Shown here: in pieces, positions 42,017 to 50,642 of the stretch
Layout of the letters: each line of letters starts with the position of its first letter
Position numbering within the stretch: position 1 is the first letter of the stretch
Source: Tamlana flava
GTDB taxonomy: Bacteria; Bacteroidota; Bacteroidia; Flavobacteriales; Flavobacteriaceae
Assembly: GCF_041287255.1 (NCBI RefSeq)
Contig: NZ_JBGGTX010000004.1
Span: 496,001-560,000 of the forward strand
DNA length: 64,000 nucleotides
Direction of reading: 5' to 3'
Notes under the pieces: generated by a model
The model's database searches: none
What the model saw: the letters and a program-made list of their open reading frames with translations, nothing else
What the model was told of the DNA's origin: nothing
Program-made: the position numbers and the translations under genes

Positions 42017-45000
42017 ATGAAATTTAAATTTACAAACTCGTATTCCATATTTGGGAAGAGGTTACTACTAATTATTATGAAGACATTCATTTTTTTATTC
42101 TTTACAACTGTATTTGCCTTCACACCTAATAATATTGTATCCCAAAATTCGAAAATCAGGATTAAAGAAGACAAAACGCTAACAGTTGATCAGGTATTTG
42201 ACCTTGTAATGGAGCAAACCGATTACAAATTCTTCTATGAAGAAGGTATGTTTAAGGATTACCCAAAAGTACATGTTAAAAAAGGGGTTATAAATACGAA
42301 CGATTTACTAAGTTCAAGTTTGTCTATGGGCAATCTTAGTATATCAATAACCGATAACAAAGGGGTAATCATTAAAGAAAAAACTATAAATACTGACAAG
42401 CAAAATCAGGATTATCAAATTACGGGAACAATTGTTGACTCAAATGATCAGCCGCTTCCAGGCGCTAACATTATTGAAAAGGGTACAACTAATGGAACAC
42501 AATCTGATTTTGATGGTAATTTTGTACTGGAGGTATCCAATTCCAATGCCACAATAGTTGTTTCATATGTTGGATTTAAAACTAAAGAAATGGCTTTAAA
42601 TGGTGAAACTACGTTGACGATAAAATTGCAAGAAGATGCGGCTGCTTTAGATGAAGTTGTTGTTGTAGGTTATGGTACTCAAAGGAAAAGCGATTTGATT
42701 AGCTCTGTATCAAAAGTGGATACGGAAGATTTAGTTAAAGTGCCAAGCTCGGATGTTGGTGAAATGTTGAGAGGTAAGGCGCCGGGAGTTTTAATTAGTA
42801 CTGCCGATGCTAGTCCAGGAAGTTCTACTACTATTCAAATAAGGGGAAAAAGGTCTATAAATGGTGGAAATGAGCCATTGGTAATTGTAGATGGAGTGCA
42901 AGTTTCTAGCTTAAATGATGTTAACCCAAACGATATTGCCTCTATGGAAGTCTTAAAAGATGCTGCTGCACAAGCTATTTATGGAGCAAGAGCATCAAAT
43001 GGCGTAGTTTTAATAACGACCCAAAGAGGTAAAGAAGGAAAAATTCAGGTTAATTTTAACGGTTATACAGGTGTTCAATCACTTCAAAAACATTTTGAAA
43101 CTTATAACGGAGATGAATTTATTGCTTATAAACGGGAAGCCTTTAGAGCATCAAATGGTGGGACATTTTTACCAGATGATCAGGTGTTCTCGGCTTCAGA
43201 ACTGGAAACTATCGCTTCAGGGGATTATATAAACTGGGAGGACAAAATTATTAACAATTCGGCTGTTATTACCAATGGTGATATAAGTGTTTCTGCCGGG
43301 ACTGAGAAAACTAAAATCTACAGTAGCTTTAGTTACCTTAAACAAGAGGGTCTTATAAAAGGTTCAAATTTTAATAGAGGTCAAATCAGGTTGAATTTGG
43401 ATCAAACGATTACAGATTGGCTAAAAGTAGGTATAAATACTTCTTATCAGGTTTCTGAAAAAGACAACCCTGGGATTGCTTACACAGATGATGCTGGATC
43501 AATGTTATTGAGATCCATAACCACATCCCCATTAGGACAAGTATACAATGATGATGGTAGTTTAAAAGTCAATCCAAGTGATGTTCAGGATAGTTTTAAT
43601 CCACTTTTGGATTTAAATGAAATCACTAACACTACTGATGATAAAAGAGATATAGTAAATGTTTTTTTAGACATTAAACCATTTGAAGGTTTCAGTTATA
43701 GATTTAATGCGAGTAGAAATACTATCAACAGAAAATCTATTATCTATAATTCATCTAAATCCTTACGCGGTATTCAAGCTGGAGGTCAAGGGTTAGGTTC
43801 TATTGGCTATAATGAAAATAAATCTTGGCAACTTGAGAATATTTTTAATTATGATTTTGATTTTAGTAATGATGATCACAATTTAAACTTAACATTTGTT
43901 CAAAGTGTTCTAAATACTAAATCATACTTTTTGAATAACGAGGCAAGTAATTTTCCTAATGATAATATTGGTATTTACGATATTTCTGCCGCAGGAACAA
44001 ATCAAACAACAATTGGAGGATTAGAAAGAAATTTAGTTTCTTTTGTTGGTAGAGCTCAATATAATTTCGGAGGAAAATATTACTTAACAGCTTCAATGCG
44101 TGCTGATGGATCTAGTGTTTTTGGTGCCAATAACAAATGGGGATATTTTCCAGCCGTTGGTGCAGGGTGGAATGTTCATAAAGAAGATTTCCTGAGTGGA
44201 AGTTCTATAAATACACTAAAACTCAGAGGAAGTTATGGCAGTGTGGGTAATGAGGGTATCGAGCCATACCAAAGTTTAAACACCCTAGTGTCCAGAGATT
44301 ATATCATAAACGGAAATAAAACCGCTGGACTTTTGCCAGGGGCTACTCTTCCAAATCCAGATCTTAAATGGGAAACATCAACCACCTTTAACTTAGCCCT
44401 GGATTATGGAATCCTTCAAAATAGATTTAGCGGTACAGTTGAATTTTACAATACTAGAACAAAGGATTTACTTGTTGACAGAGCTCTTGAGGCCGTAACA
44501 GGTTATGCAGTTAGTAAAACTAACGTGGGAGAGATTGAAAACAAAGGTATTGAGGCCTCATTTAATGCAGACATTATCAGGAAACAAGATTTTACCTTAA
44601 GTGCAGGTATTGTAGTAAATAGTAATAGAAACAAAATTATCAGTTTATATGGTGAAGATAAAGATGGAGATGGAAGAGAAGATGATGATGTAGCCAACCG
44701 TTGGTTCATCGGGCAGCCCATAGATGTTTATTATGACTATTTATTTCAAGGGATTTTCAGTTCGCAAGAACAAATAGACAATTCCAATACACCAGATGCC
44801 GAATTGGGAGACATTCAAGTTTGGGATAGAGATCCGAATGACGGCGATCTAAATGGAGATGATAGGGTCATTACTCAACAAGGTCCAGATTGGTATGGTA
44901 CTTTTACCTTAAACATGCAATACAAGAATTTTGATTTCTCAAGCAGTTTGTATACAGTACAAGGTGTTACTAAATTTAATCCGTTCTTAGTGGACTACCA

Positions 45001-45358
45001 AACTGGTGGTAACCCAAGAGGAATATTATCAGGGGTAAGGGTGAATTATTGGACACCAGAAAACCCAACAGGAGATAGACCTCGACCAATTGAGGCAAGA
45101 GGAAGAAGGTTTATGGATTTGGGCAACGTTACCGCTGGTTTGGAAGATGCTTCATTTTTTAGATTGCAGAATGTTACCTTGGGATATTCATTGCCTGAAA
45201 ACGTTATTGACAATTTAGGGTTAAGTAAGCTAAGGTTTTACGTAACAGGACAAAACCTTATAACTGTTACTGATTTTCAATCATTTAGTCCTGAAAATGA
45301 TGCCTATTCTTATCCAGAATCTATTTCGGTAACGGCAGGTCTTCAAGTAGGATTTTAG
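42017..45358 (+). CDS. SusC/RagA-type TonB-linked outer-membrane protein with STN domain
   Basis: 1113 residues. Signal region (about 1-45), then an STN (secretin/TonB N-terminal) domain at about 49-125 (KTLTVDQVFDLVMEQTDYKF), a CarboxypepD_reg-like domain at about 135-215 (YQITGTIVDSNDQPLPGANI, SYVGFKTKEMAL), the conserved junction LDEVVVVGYGTQRKSDLISS, a plug (VPSSDVGEMLRGKAPGVLIS, RSINGGNEPLVIVDGVQVSS), and the TonB-dependent beta-barrel to the C-terminus. It imports glycan oligosaccharides. The STN domain identifies it as the signalling type that works with the FecR/ECF pair upstream. Next gene SusD follows after 23 bp. Confidence 0.95.
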   Translation: MKFKFTNSYSIFGKRLLLIIMKTFIFLFFTTVFAFTPNNIVSQNSKIRIKEDKTLTVDQVFDLVMEQTDYKFFYEEGMFKDYPKVHVKKGVINTNDLLSSSLSMGNLSISITDNKGVIIKEKTINTDKQNQDYQITGTIVDSNDQPLPGANIIEKGTTNGTQSDFDGNFVLEVSNSNATIVVSYVGFKTKEMALNGETTLTIKLQEDAAALDEVVVVGYGTQRKSDLISSVSKVDTEDLVKVPSSDVGEMLRGKAPGVLISTADASPGSSTTIQIRGKRSINGGNEPLVIVDGVQVSSLNDVNPNDIASMEVLKDAAAQAIYGARASNGVVLITTQRGKEGKIQVNFNGYTGVQSLQKHFETYNGDEFIAYKREAFRASNGGTFLPDDQVFSASELETIASGDYINWEDKIINNSAVITNGDISVSAGTEKTKIYSSFSYLKQEGLIKGSNFNRGQIRLNLDQTITDWLKVGINTSYQVSEKDNPGIAYTDDAGSMLLRSITTSPLGQVYNDDGSLKVNPSDVQDSFNPLLDLNEITNTTDDKRDIVNVFLDIKPFEGFSYRFNASRNTINRKSIIYNSSKSLRGIQAGGQGLGSIGYNENKSWQLENIFNYDFDFSNDDHNLNLTFVQSVLNTKSYFLNNEASNFPNDNIGIYDISAAGTNQTTIGGLERNLVSFVGRAQYNFGGKYYLTASMRADGSSVFGANNKWGYFPAVGAGWNVHKEDFLSGSSINTLKLRGSYGSVGNEGIEPYQSLNTLVSRDYIINGNKTAGLLPGATLPNPDLKWETSTTFNLALDYGILQNRFSGTVEFYNTRTKDLLVDRALEAVTGYAVSKTNVGEIENKGIEASFNADIIRKQDFTLSAGIVVNSNRNKIISLYGEDKDGDGREDDDVANRWFIGQPIDVYYDYLFQGIFSSQEQIDNSNTPDAELGDIQVWDRDPNDGDLNGDDRVITQQGPDWYGTFTLNMQYKNFDFSSSLYTVQGVTKFNPFLVDYQTGGNPRGILSGVRVNYWTPENPTGDRPRPIEARGRRFMDLGNVTAGLEDASFFRLQNVTLGYSLPENVIDNLGLSKLRFYVTGQNLITVTDFQSFSPENDAYSYPESISVTAGLQVGF

Positions 45359-45381
45359 TAAAATTAAAAAATTTAATTAAG

Positions 45382-46938
45382 ATGAAAACAATAAAAAATT
45401 TATATAAAACTAGATATGTTGGTATTCTGTTATTAACAATTTTACTGGCATTTTCATGTGAGGATTTATTAGAGGAAACTCCTTTTGATGTTACAGATTC
45501 TTCATTCTTGTCTACAGAGTCAGGTTTGGAGGCAGGGGTAAATGGCCTTTATAACTTAATGAGGGAGTTATATTATCCTGCTGGAACAGATGCTCCAATT
45601 CAGGCAAGCGGTTTTTTCCGTATAGCTACGGATTTGGGGGTCGCAAGAATTGCGTCAAGTTGGGCATATGATCCTAACTCTTATAGTCCAACAAGTATTG
45701 GTCCAACAGGAAAATGGGATCAATTGTATTTGATCATCGAAAGGTGTAATACAGTTATCTCAAGTGCTGCAAATGTTGATATGGATCAGAATAAAAAGGA
45801 TGTTTTATTGGCACAAGCTAGAGCAATGAGAGCTGAAACATATATGGAAGCATATACCATCTATAACAATATTGTGTTAAAAACAGAACCTGCTGTAGAT
45901 GTAGAGTACGTTCCTGCAAATCCTGCAGATATTTGGGCTTTGGTCAATAGTGATTTGGATTTTGCCATTTCTAAATTATCATGGGGGGTTGAACCTGGTC
46001 GTTATGGTCAAGGTGTGGCAAGACACCTCAGAGGAAATGCAGCTATGTGGCAGCAAGATTGGCAAGAAGCGGCCAATCAATATGACGCCATAGTTGATAA
46101 TGGCACACATCATTTGGTAGGAGTGAATGAAGTTTTTTCAGGTGATAGAATGCACGCAGAATCATTATATACTTATCCATTTAGTCAGGAATTGGCAAGT
46201 GGAAACGCTTCTGCTGGAGGTGGAGCTACTGCATTTGCAAGTATGTTTGTTAATAGACTTTATGAAGCAGGAAGTGGTGAAATTATTCAAGCAGTTGAAT
46301 ATGGCGGACAGTCTTTCGGTTGGGCTTTTCCAAACGATTACTGTGAATCATTGTATGATCAAACCAATGACAATCGCTATACTACTTATTATTATGATCC
46401 AAGTACCTATATTGTAAATAATCCGGATCATCCAAATTTTGGTCAACCTTTCGTTTCAACGGAAGATAACTATAGAAGGTATCATTTTAGCCTTAGAAAG
46501 TTTCATGATGAAAATAAACCGGCCACCTCTACAGATAGTTATCAAAATTATATTCATTATCGTTTTGCCGAAACATTACTTTTTGGAGCTGAAGCGCATT
46601 GGAGATTAGGAGGTAGTACAGATTCAAAAGCTTTGGAATACATCAATATGGTTAGAAGAAGAGCCTTCGACAATGATCCCGCGTTCGATTACACATCAAT
46701 AACTTTAGATACTTATCTGGAGGAACATGCACGTGAAATGGCTTTGGAGCACTCTCGATGGTTCTTGTTGAAAAGACTCGGATTGCTGGCAGAAAGGGTA
46801 AGTCTTCATTTTATGGTAGGCTCAAACTCCACAAATGTATCAAATAGAATTATGCAACCGCATATGGTTAATTATCCAATTCCACAATCTGAAATAGATT
46901 TAATGGGTAATCCCAATTTTCAAAATTCAGGATACTAG
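45382..46938 (+). CDS. SusD/RagB-type glycan-binding outer-membrane lipoprotein
   Basis: 518 residues. Lipoprotein signal with LAFSC (Cys about 26), followed by EDLLEE, an acidic run after the Cys resembling the flavobacterial surface-lipoprotein export signal. SusD TPR-type helices follow (SGLEAGVNGLYNLMRELYYP, LLAQARAMRAETYMEAYTIY), RFAETLLFGAEAHWRLGGS and the C-terminal LEEHAREMALEHSRWFLLKR typical of RagB. It caps the SusC barrel and binds glycan. A hairpin follows its stop. Confidence 0.94.
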   Translation: MKTIKNLYKTRYVGILLLTILLAFSCEDLLEETPFDVTDSSFLSTESGLEAGVNGLYNLMRELYYPAGTDAPIQASGFFRIATDLGVARIASSWAYDPNSYSPTSIGPTGKWDQLYLIIERCNTVISSAANVDMDQNKKDVLLAQARAMRAETYMEAYTIYNNIVLKTEPAVDVEYVPANPADIWALVNSDLDFAISKLSWGVEPGRYGQGVARHLRGNAAMWQQDWQEAANQYDAIVDNGTHHLVGVNEVFSGDRMHAESLYTYPFSQELASGNASAGGGATAFASMFVNRLYEAGSGEIIQAVEYGGQSFGWAFPNDYCESLYDQTNDNRYTTYYYDPSTYIVNNPDHPNFGQPFVSTEDNYRRYHFSLRKFHDENKPATSTDSYQNYIHYRFAETLLFGAEAHWRLGGSTDSKALEYINMVRRRAFDNDPAFDYTSITLDTYLEEHAREMALEHSRWFLLKRLGLLAERVSLHFMVGSNSTNVSNRIMQPHMVNYPIPQSEIDLMGNPNFQNSGY

Positions 46939-46953
46939 TTTAGTTTTTTTGTA

Positions 46954-46999
46954 TGGGAAGATTTGTTGAGTTGAATTTAACTTAACGGGTCTTCCCAAT
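46954..46999 (+). terminator. Hairpin after susD (terminator or mRNA-processing stem)
   Basis: Outer arms TGGGAAGA (46954-46961) and TCTTCCCA (46990-46997); the inner part TTGAGTT/AACTTAA pairs with one G-T. It is followed by ATTTTATTATT, T-rich but not a clean T-run. It probably reduces expression of downstream enzyme genes relative to susCD. Confidence 0.6.
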
Positions 47000-47110
47000 T
47001 TTATTATTGTGTTTAACTAGTTAGTGTAAAGCTCTGAGCTTTTTTTGTAATGAGCTAATTGAACGCTCTATTGGAGAAGGTTTCAATTTTAAAAGCTAAA
47101 AGATTTAGGT

Positions 47111-48811
47111 ATGCAAAATAAAAGAAGAGATTTCATTAAAACCGTTGGAATGGGGGCGTCGACCATTGGAATAAGTGGTTTAATGATGTCTTCATGTTCA
47201 GATACGGAAGAAAAACTCGAAAGCCCTTCCAAACAATTTTTAAAGATATCAGAAAAGGAAGCAATTGTAGAAACCGAATATGGTAAAGTAAGGGGTTTTC
47301 AGCGTAATGGAATTTATACATACAAGGGGATACCTTATGGTGGCAATACGACTAGAGAAAATAGATTTATGGCTCCAACAAAACCAAAGCCCTGGACAGG
47401 GGTACGTAATGCTTTATATTGGGGCAATGCAGCACCACAGGGAGGTGGGCTGGGAGATCCAATGGAACCCGATTTTAATCACTTCTCTGACTGGTTTACT
47501 TTTGATTGGGCTGAAAAAAGATATGGAGAGGACTGCTTGTCCCTTAATGTTTGGACTCCGAGTATTAACGACAATATTAAAAGACCTGTATTGGTTTGGT
47601 TTCATGGTGGCGGTTTTGCAGGAGGGTCGTCCATACAAATTAACGCTTATAATGGTGAGAACCTAAGTAAAATTGGTGATGCAATAGTGGTTACTGTAAA
47701 CCATAGATTAAATCTTTTTGGATATTTAAATTTAGGAGCGATTGGTGGAGAAAAATATAAGGATTCATCTTCAGCCGGAATGCTCGATTGTGTAGCTGCT
47801 TTAAAATGGGTTAAAAAAAACATCGCAAATTTTGGAGGAGATTCTGAGAATGTTACCATTTTTGGTCAATCAGGTGGAGGAGCTAAAGTAAGTATCTTAA
47901 TGGCTATGCCCTCAGCTCAGGGTCTGTTTCATAAGGCAATGACCATTAGTGGTGCCGCATTGAAAGTGGCTAGTTTTGAGTCACAAGCGGAAAAAGCTCG
48001 TAAGTTCATTAAAGCTGTTGGGATTAGTTCAGCTAACCTTGACAAGTTACAGCAACTTCCCTGGAAAGATTTATACATGATTACACGGACAGTTCCGGGA
48101 TTAAGATCTGGGGTATTTGCTCCATGTCTCGATAATCTCCATATTCCACATCACCCTTTTCACCCTACGGCTCCTTCAATCTCGGCAGGTATTCCAATGA
48201 TAATTGGTAATACAACTGCTGAATATTCACATAGTAAAAACGACCCTTCTCTTGAGGATATAACTTTTGAGGAGCTCAAGCAAAAATTGGCGGAGTCTCC
48301 AAAACGTGGTGGGTTTTTCGGCAGTAATGTGGCTTTTGGGGAGAGAGCTGGAAAGGTGGTAGATGCCTATGCCAAAGTTTTCCCAGAGAAAAAACCAGTT
48401 GAAATATGGTCGTTGTTGGCAGGTAGAAATGGTCAAATCAAGCAGGCTAAAAGGCAATCAGCTAATGGAGGTGTGGTTTACAATTATTTATTTGATTGGG
48501 CGACCCCTTTATATGATGGTAGACCTAGGGCTTATCATAATAGCGATTTGCCATTTTGGTTTAATACAACAGACATTATGGATACGATTACAGGAGGAGG
48601 AAGTAGGCCACGTAAATTGGCTGAAAAAATGGGGTTGGCTTTGACCAATTTTGCAAGAACGGGAAATCCAAATCATTCAGGAATTCCACATTGGCCTGCA
48701 TACGATGATGAAAAGGGAGCTGTTATGATTTTAAACGATATCTGTGAGGTTCGTAATGATCCAGATAGGGAAGCTAGGGATCTTGCTAATAAAATTTTAA
48801 ACCGAAGCTAA
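47111..48811 (+). CDS. Type-B carboxylesterase, Tat-exported lipoprotein
   Basis: 566 residues. Twin-arginine leader NKRRDFIKT at the N-terminus and a lipobox-like MMSSC (Cys about 29), followed by SDTEEKLE. The carboxylesterase/lipase type-B core has oxyanion motif HGGGFAGGSS and nucleophile elbow GQSGGG with Ser near 254 (family GESAGG). His is in RAYHNSDLPFWF near 476. Preserves the triad with small changes around the Ser. It may remove acetyl, feruloyl or similar groups from the target glycan. The next gene begins one base after its stop. Confidence 0.85.
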   Translation: MQNKRRDFIKTVGMGASTIGISGLMMSSCSDTEEKLESPSKQFLKISEKEAIVETEYGKVRGFQRNGIYTYKGIPYGGNTTRENRFMAPTKPKPWTGVRNALYWGNAAPQGGGLGDPMEPDFNHFSDWFTFDWAEKRYGEDCLSLNVWTPSINDNIKRPVLVWFHGGGFAGGSSIQINAYNGENLSKIGDAIVVTVNHRLNLFGYLNLGAIGGEKYKDSSSAGMLDCVAALKWVKKNIANFGGDSENVTIFGQSGGGAKVSILMAMPSAQGLFHKAMTISGAALKVASFESQAEKARKFIKAVGISSANLDKLQQLPWKDLYMITRTVPGLRSGVFAPCLDNLHIPHHPFHPTAPSISAGIPMIIGNTTAEYSHSKNDPSLEDITFEELKQKLAESPKRGGFFGSNVAFGERAGKVVDAYAKVFPEKKPVEIWSLLAGRNGQIKQAKRQSANGGVVYNYLFDWATPLYDGRPRAYHNSDLPFWFNTTDIMDTITGGGSRPRKLAEKMGLALTNFARTGNPNHSGIPHWPAYDDEKGAVMILNDICEVRNDPDREARDLANKILNRS

Positions 48812-48812
48812 T

Positions 48813-50387
48813 ATGAAATCTAATTTTTTCAGACTTATATTTTTTTTGGTTTTAGGATTTATTAATGTGAACTGTAATTCAAGTAAATCTAAGACTTCAG
48901 AGGTTATTTCAGAAACTGCATATGGGAAAGTTAAGGGCTATCAGTTTAATGATGTTAAAATATTCCGTGGCATCCCTTATGGTGCAGATACTGGTGGAGA
49001 GAACAGGTTTCTGCCACCCCAAAGGCCTGAAAAATGGAATGGAGTAAGAGAATGCACAACTAATGGGGATCGATGTTACCAAACAGGCAGAAGTATTTTT
49101 GAAACGAATCAATTAGGACCTTGGTTTTCTGGAGGTAGAGAAGATAGGTTTGAATTGTCAAAACAGGGAATGAGTGAAGATTGCCTAAACCTGAATGTTC
49201 TTAGTCCTGATTTAAAAGCAAAACTTCCTGTTATGGTTTATTTTCATGGAGGCGGTTTTAAAGATGGAGGCGGTTTGCTTAGTGTTTTTTCAGACAAGTT
49301 TGTTAAGGAGCAGAATGTTGTTTTGGTTGGTGTCAATCATCGTTTAAGTGTTTTTGGTTATGCTTATTTAGGAGGAATTGATAAAAAATATAAAATAGGA
49401 AATCCAGGTCAATTAGATCTTATTGCATCTCTTGAGTGGGTACGATATAATATTCAAAACTTTGGTGGGGATCCTAATAATGTTATGATTTTTGGAGAAT
49501 CAGGAGGAGCAGCAAAGGTAAGTTGTCTTTTGGCTATGCCTGGAGCAAAGGGATTATTTCATAAGGCAGCCATAATGAGTGGTGCAGGTATAAAAATGAG
49601 CGAGCAAGAGGAGGCCAATGCAAAAATCAGAGACTTTATGTCTGAAATTCAAGTTGATTCTGTAGAGGAATTATTATCTGCTTCGGCTGATATGCTCATG
49701 CAAAAAGCTTTTGGTTTTGGTCCTGTTGTAGATGGTTATTCCCTAAAAAGACATCCTTTCTACCCTGATGCTCCTAATGAATCGGAGGGTATTCCCTTAT
49801 TAATAGGAACATGCAAGGATGAAACCACGTTATTCAAACAACAAGATTCAACACTTTTTTCTTTGGATTTAAAGGGTTTAAAAAACAATCTAATTAAAGA
49901 TGGAATTTCTGAAGATAATTTGGATGGGCTACTGAAACTCTACCAACGAGATTATCCGGAAGATTCTATGAGTGATTTATATTTTAGAATATCATCAGAT
50001 CGCAGCTTTAGGAGGTCTGCTAATAAATTAGCGGAATTGCAATTAGCTAATAAAAAATCAAAGGTATGGATGTATTTAAGCCAGTATAATACTCCAATTG
50101 AAAATGGGAAACTCAGAGCTTTTCATACTTATGATCTTCCTTTAGTGATGCGATTAACGCTTTATCCGGAATCGGAGCAATTGTCAAGACAGATGGCTAA
50201 TGCTTGGGCTGAATTCGCTAGAACGAGTGATCCAAGTACAACAGCGTTAGAATGGCCTTCGTATTCATTGGATACACGAAGCACCATGATTTTTGATGTA
50301 GATGAAAGTGTAGTAGAGGAAAACCCGAACAAGGAGGAACGCGAATTGATAGAAATAATGCTTAAAAAAGATAAACCAAATGATTAA
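48813..50387 (+). CDS. Type-B carboxylesterase, lipoprotein (tandem paralogue)
   Basis: 524 residues, a paralogue of the preceding gene. Sec-type lipoprotein leader ending NVNC (Cys21), no twin arginine. Oxyanion HGGGFKDGGG, nucleophile elbow GESGGA with Ser near 230, and His in RAFHTYDLPLVM near 438. The region GIPYGADTGGENRFLPPQRP matches VSETAYGKVKG-type starts of this family. Tandem placement (1 bp gap) suggests two esterases with different positional or acyl preference. A 255-bp gap follows before the rhamnosidase gene. Confidence 0.85.
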   Translation: MKSNFFRLIFFLVLGFINVNCNSSKSKTSEVISETAYGKVKGYQFNDVKIFRGIPYGADTGGENRFLPPQRPEKWNGVRECTTNGDRCYQTGRSIFETNQLGPWFSGGREDRFELSKQGMSEDCLNLNVLSPDLKAKLPVMVYFHGGGFKDGGGLLSVFSDKFVKEQNVVLVGVNHRLSVFGYAYLGGIDKKYKIGNPGQLDLIASLEWVRYNIQNFGGDPNNVMIFGESGGAAKVSCLLAMPGAKGLFHKAAIMSGAGIKMSEQEEANAKIRDFMSEIQVDSVEELLSASADMLMQKAFGFGPVVDGYSLKRHPFYPDAPNESEGIPLLIGTCKDETTLFKQQDSTLFSLDLKGLKNNLIKDGISEDNLDGLLKLYQRDYPEDSMSDLYFRISSDRSFRRSANKLAELQLANKKSKVWMYLSQYNTPIENGKLRAFHTYDLPLVMRLTLYPESEQLSRQMANAWAEFARTSDPSTTALEWPSYSLDTRSTMIFDVDESVVEENPNKEERELIEIMLKKDKPND

Positions 50388-50521
50388 GTTGGAATTTAAG
50401 ATGTTTGATTCAAATTGTTGTTAATCAGCTTCCTAAATAACACGAACAGTGTTCCTAAACCAAATGAACGCATCTCTTATATGGGCGAGATTAGCTTTAC
50501 TTAATTTAATTAATTGTTGGA

Positions 50522-50529
50522 TATATTTG
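50522..50529 (+). promoter_or_regulatory. Candidate -7 box in the gap before the GH78 gene
   Basis: TATATTTG, a perfect TAnnTTTG box, lies 113 bp before the ATG at 50643. The 255-bp gap also holds ATGAC-7-GTCAT at 50594-50610, a possible operator. A second transcript for the glycoside hydrolase genes may begin here. Confidence 0.35.
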
Positions 50530-50642
50530 AGATAAAGGGTTTCTATTTGGTGGAATTTAAGTTGTAAATTAATTGTATTGAAACCAGCCCTTATGACCTG
50601 ACCAGTCATTGTAAAAAACTAAATAAGATATTTAACTGCATA

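Noticed and set aside
50594..50610. ATGAC-7-GTCAT palindrome before the GH78 gene as an operator
   Set aside because: Only a 5-bp arm with no second copy in the window, so chance occurrence is likely. Mentioned in the promoter entry but not claimed.
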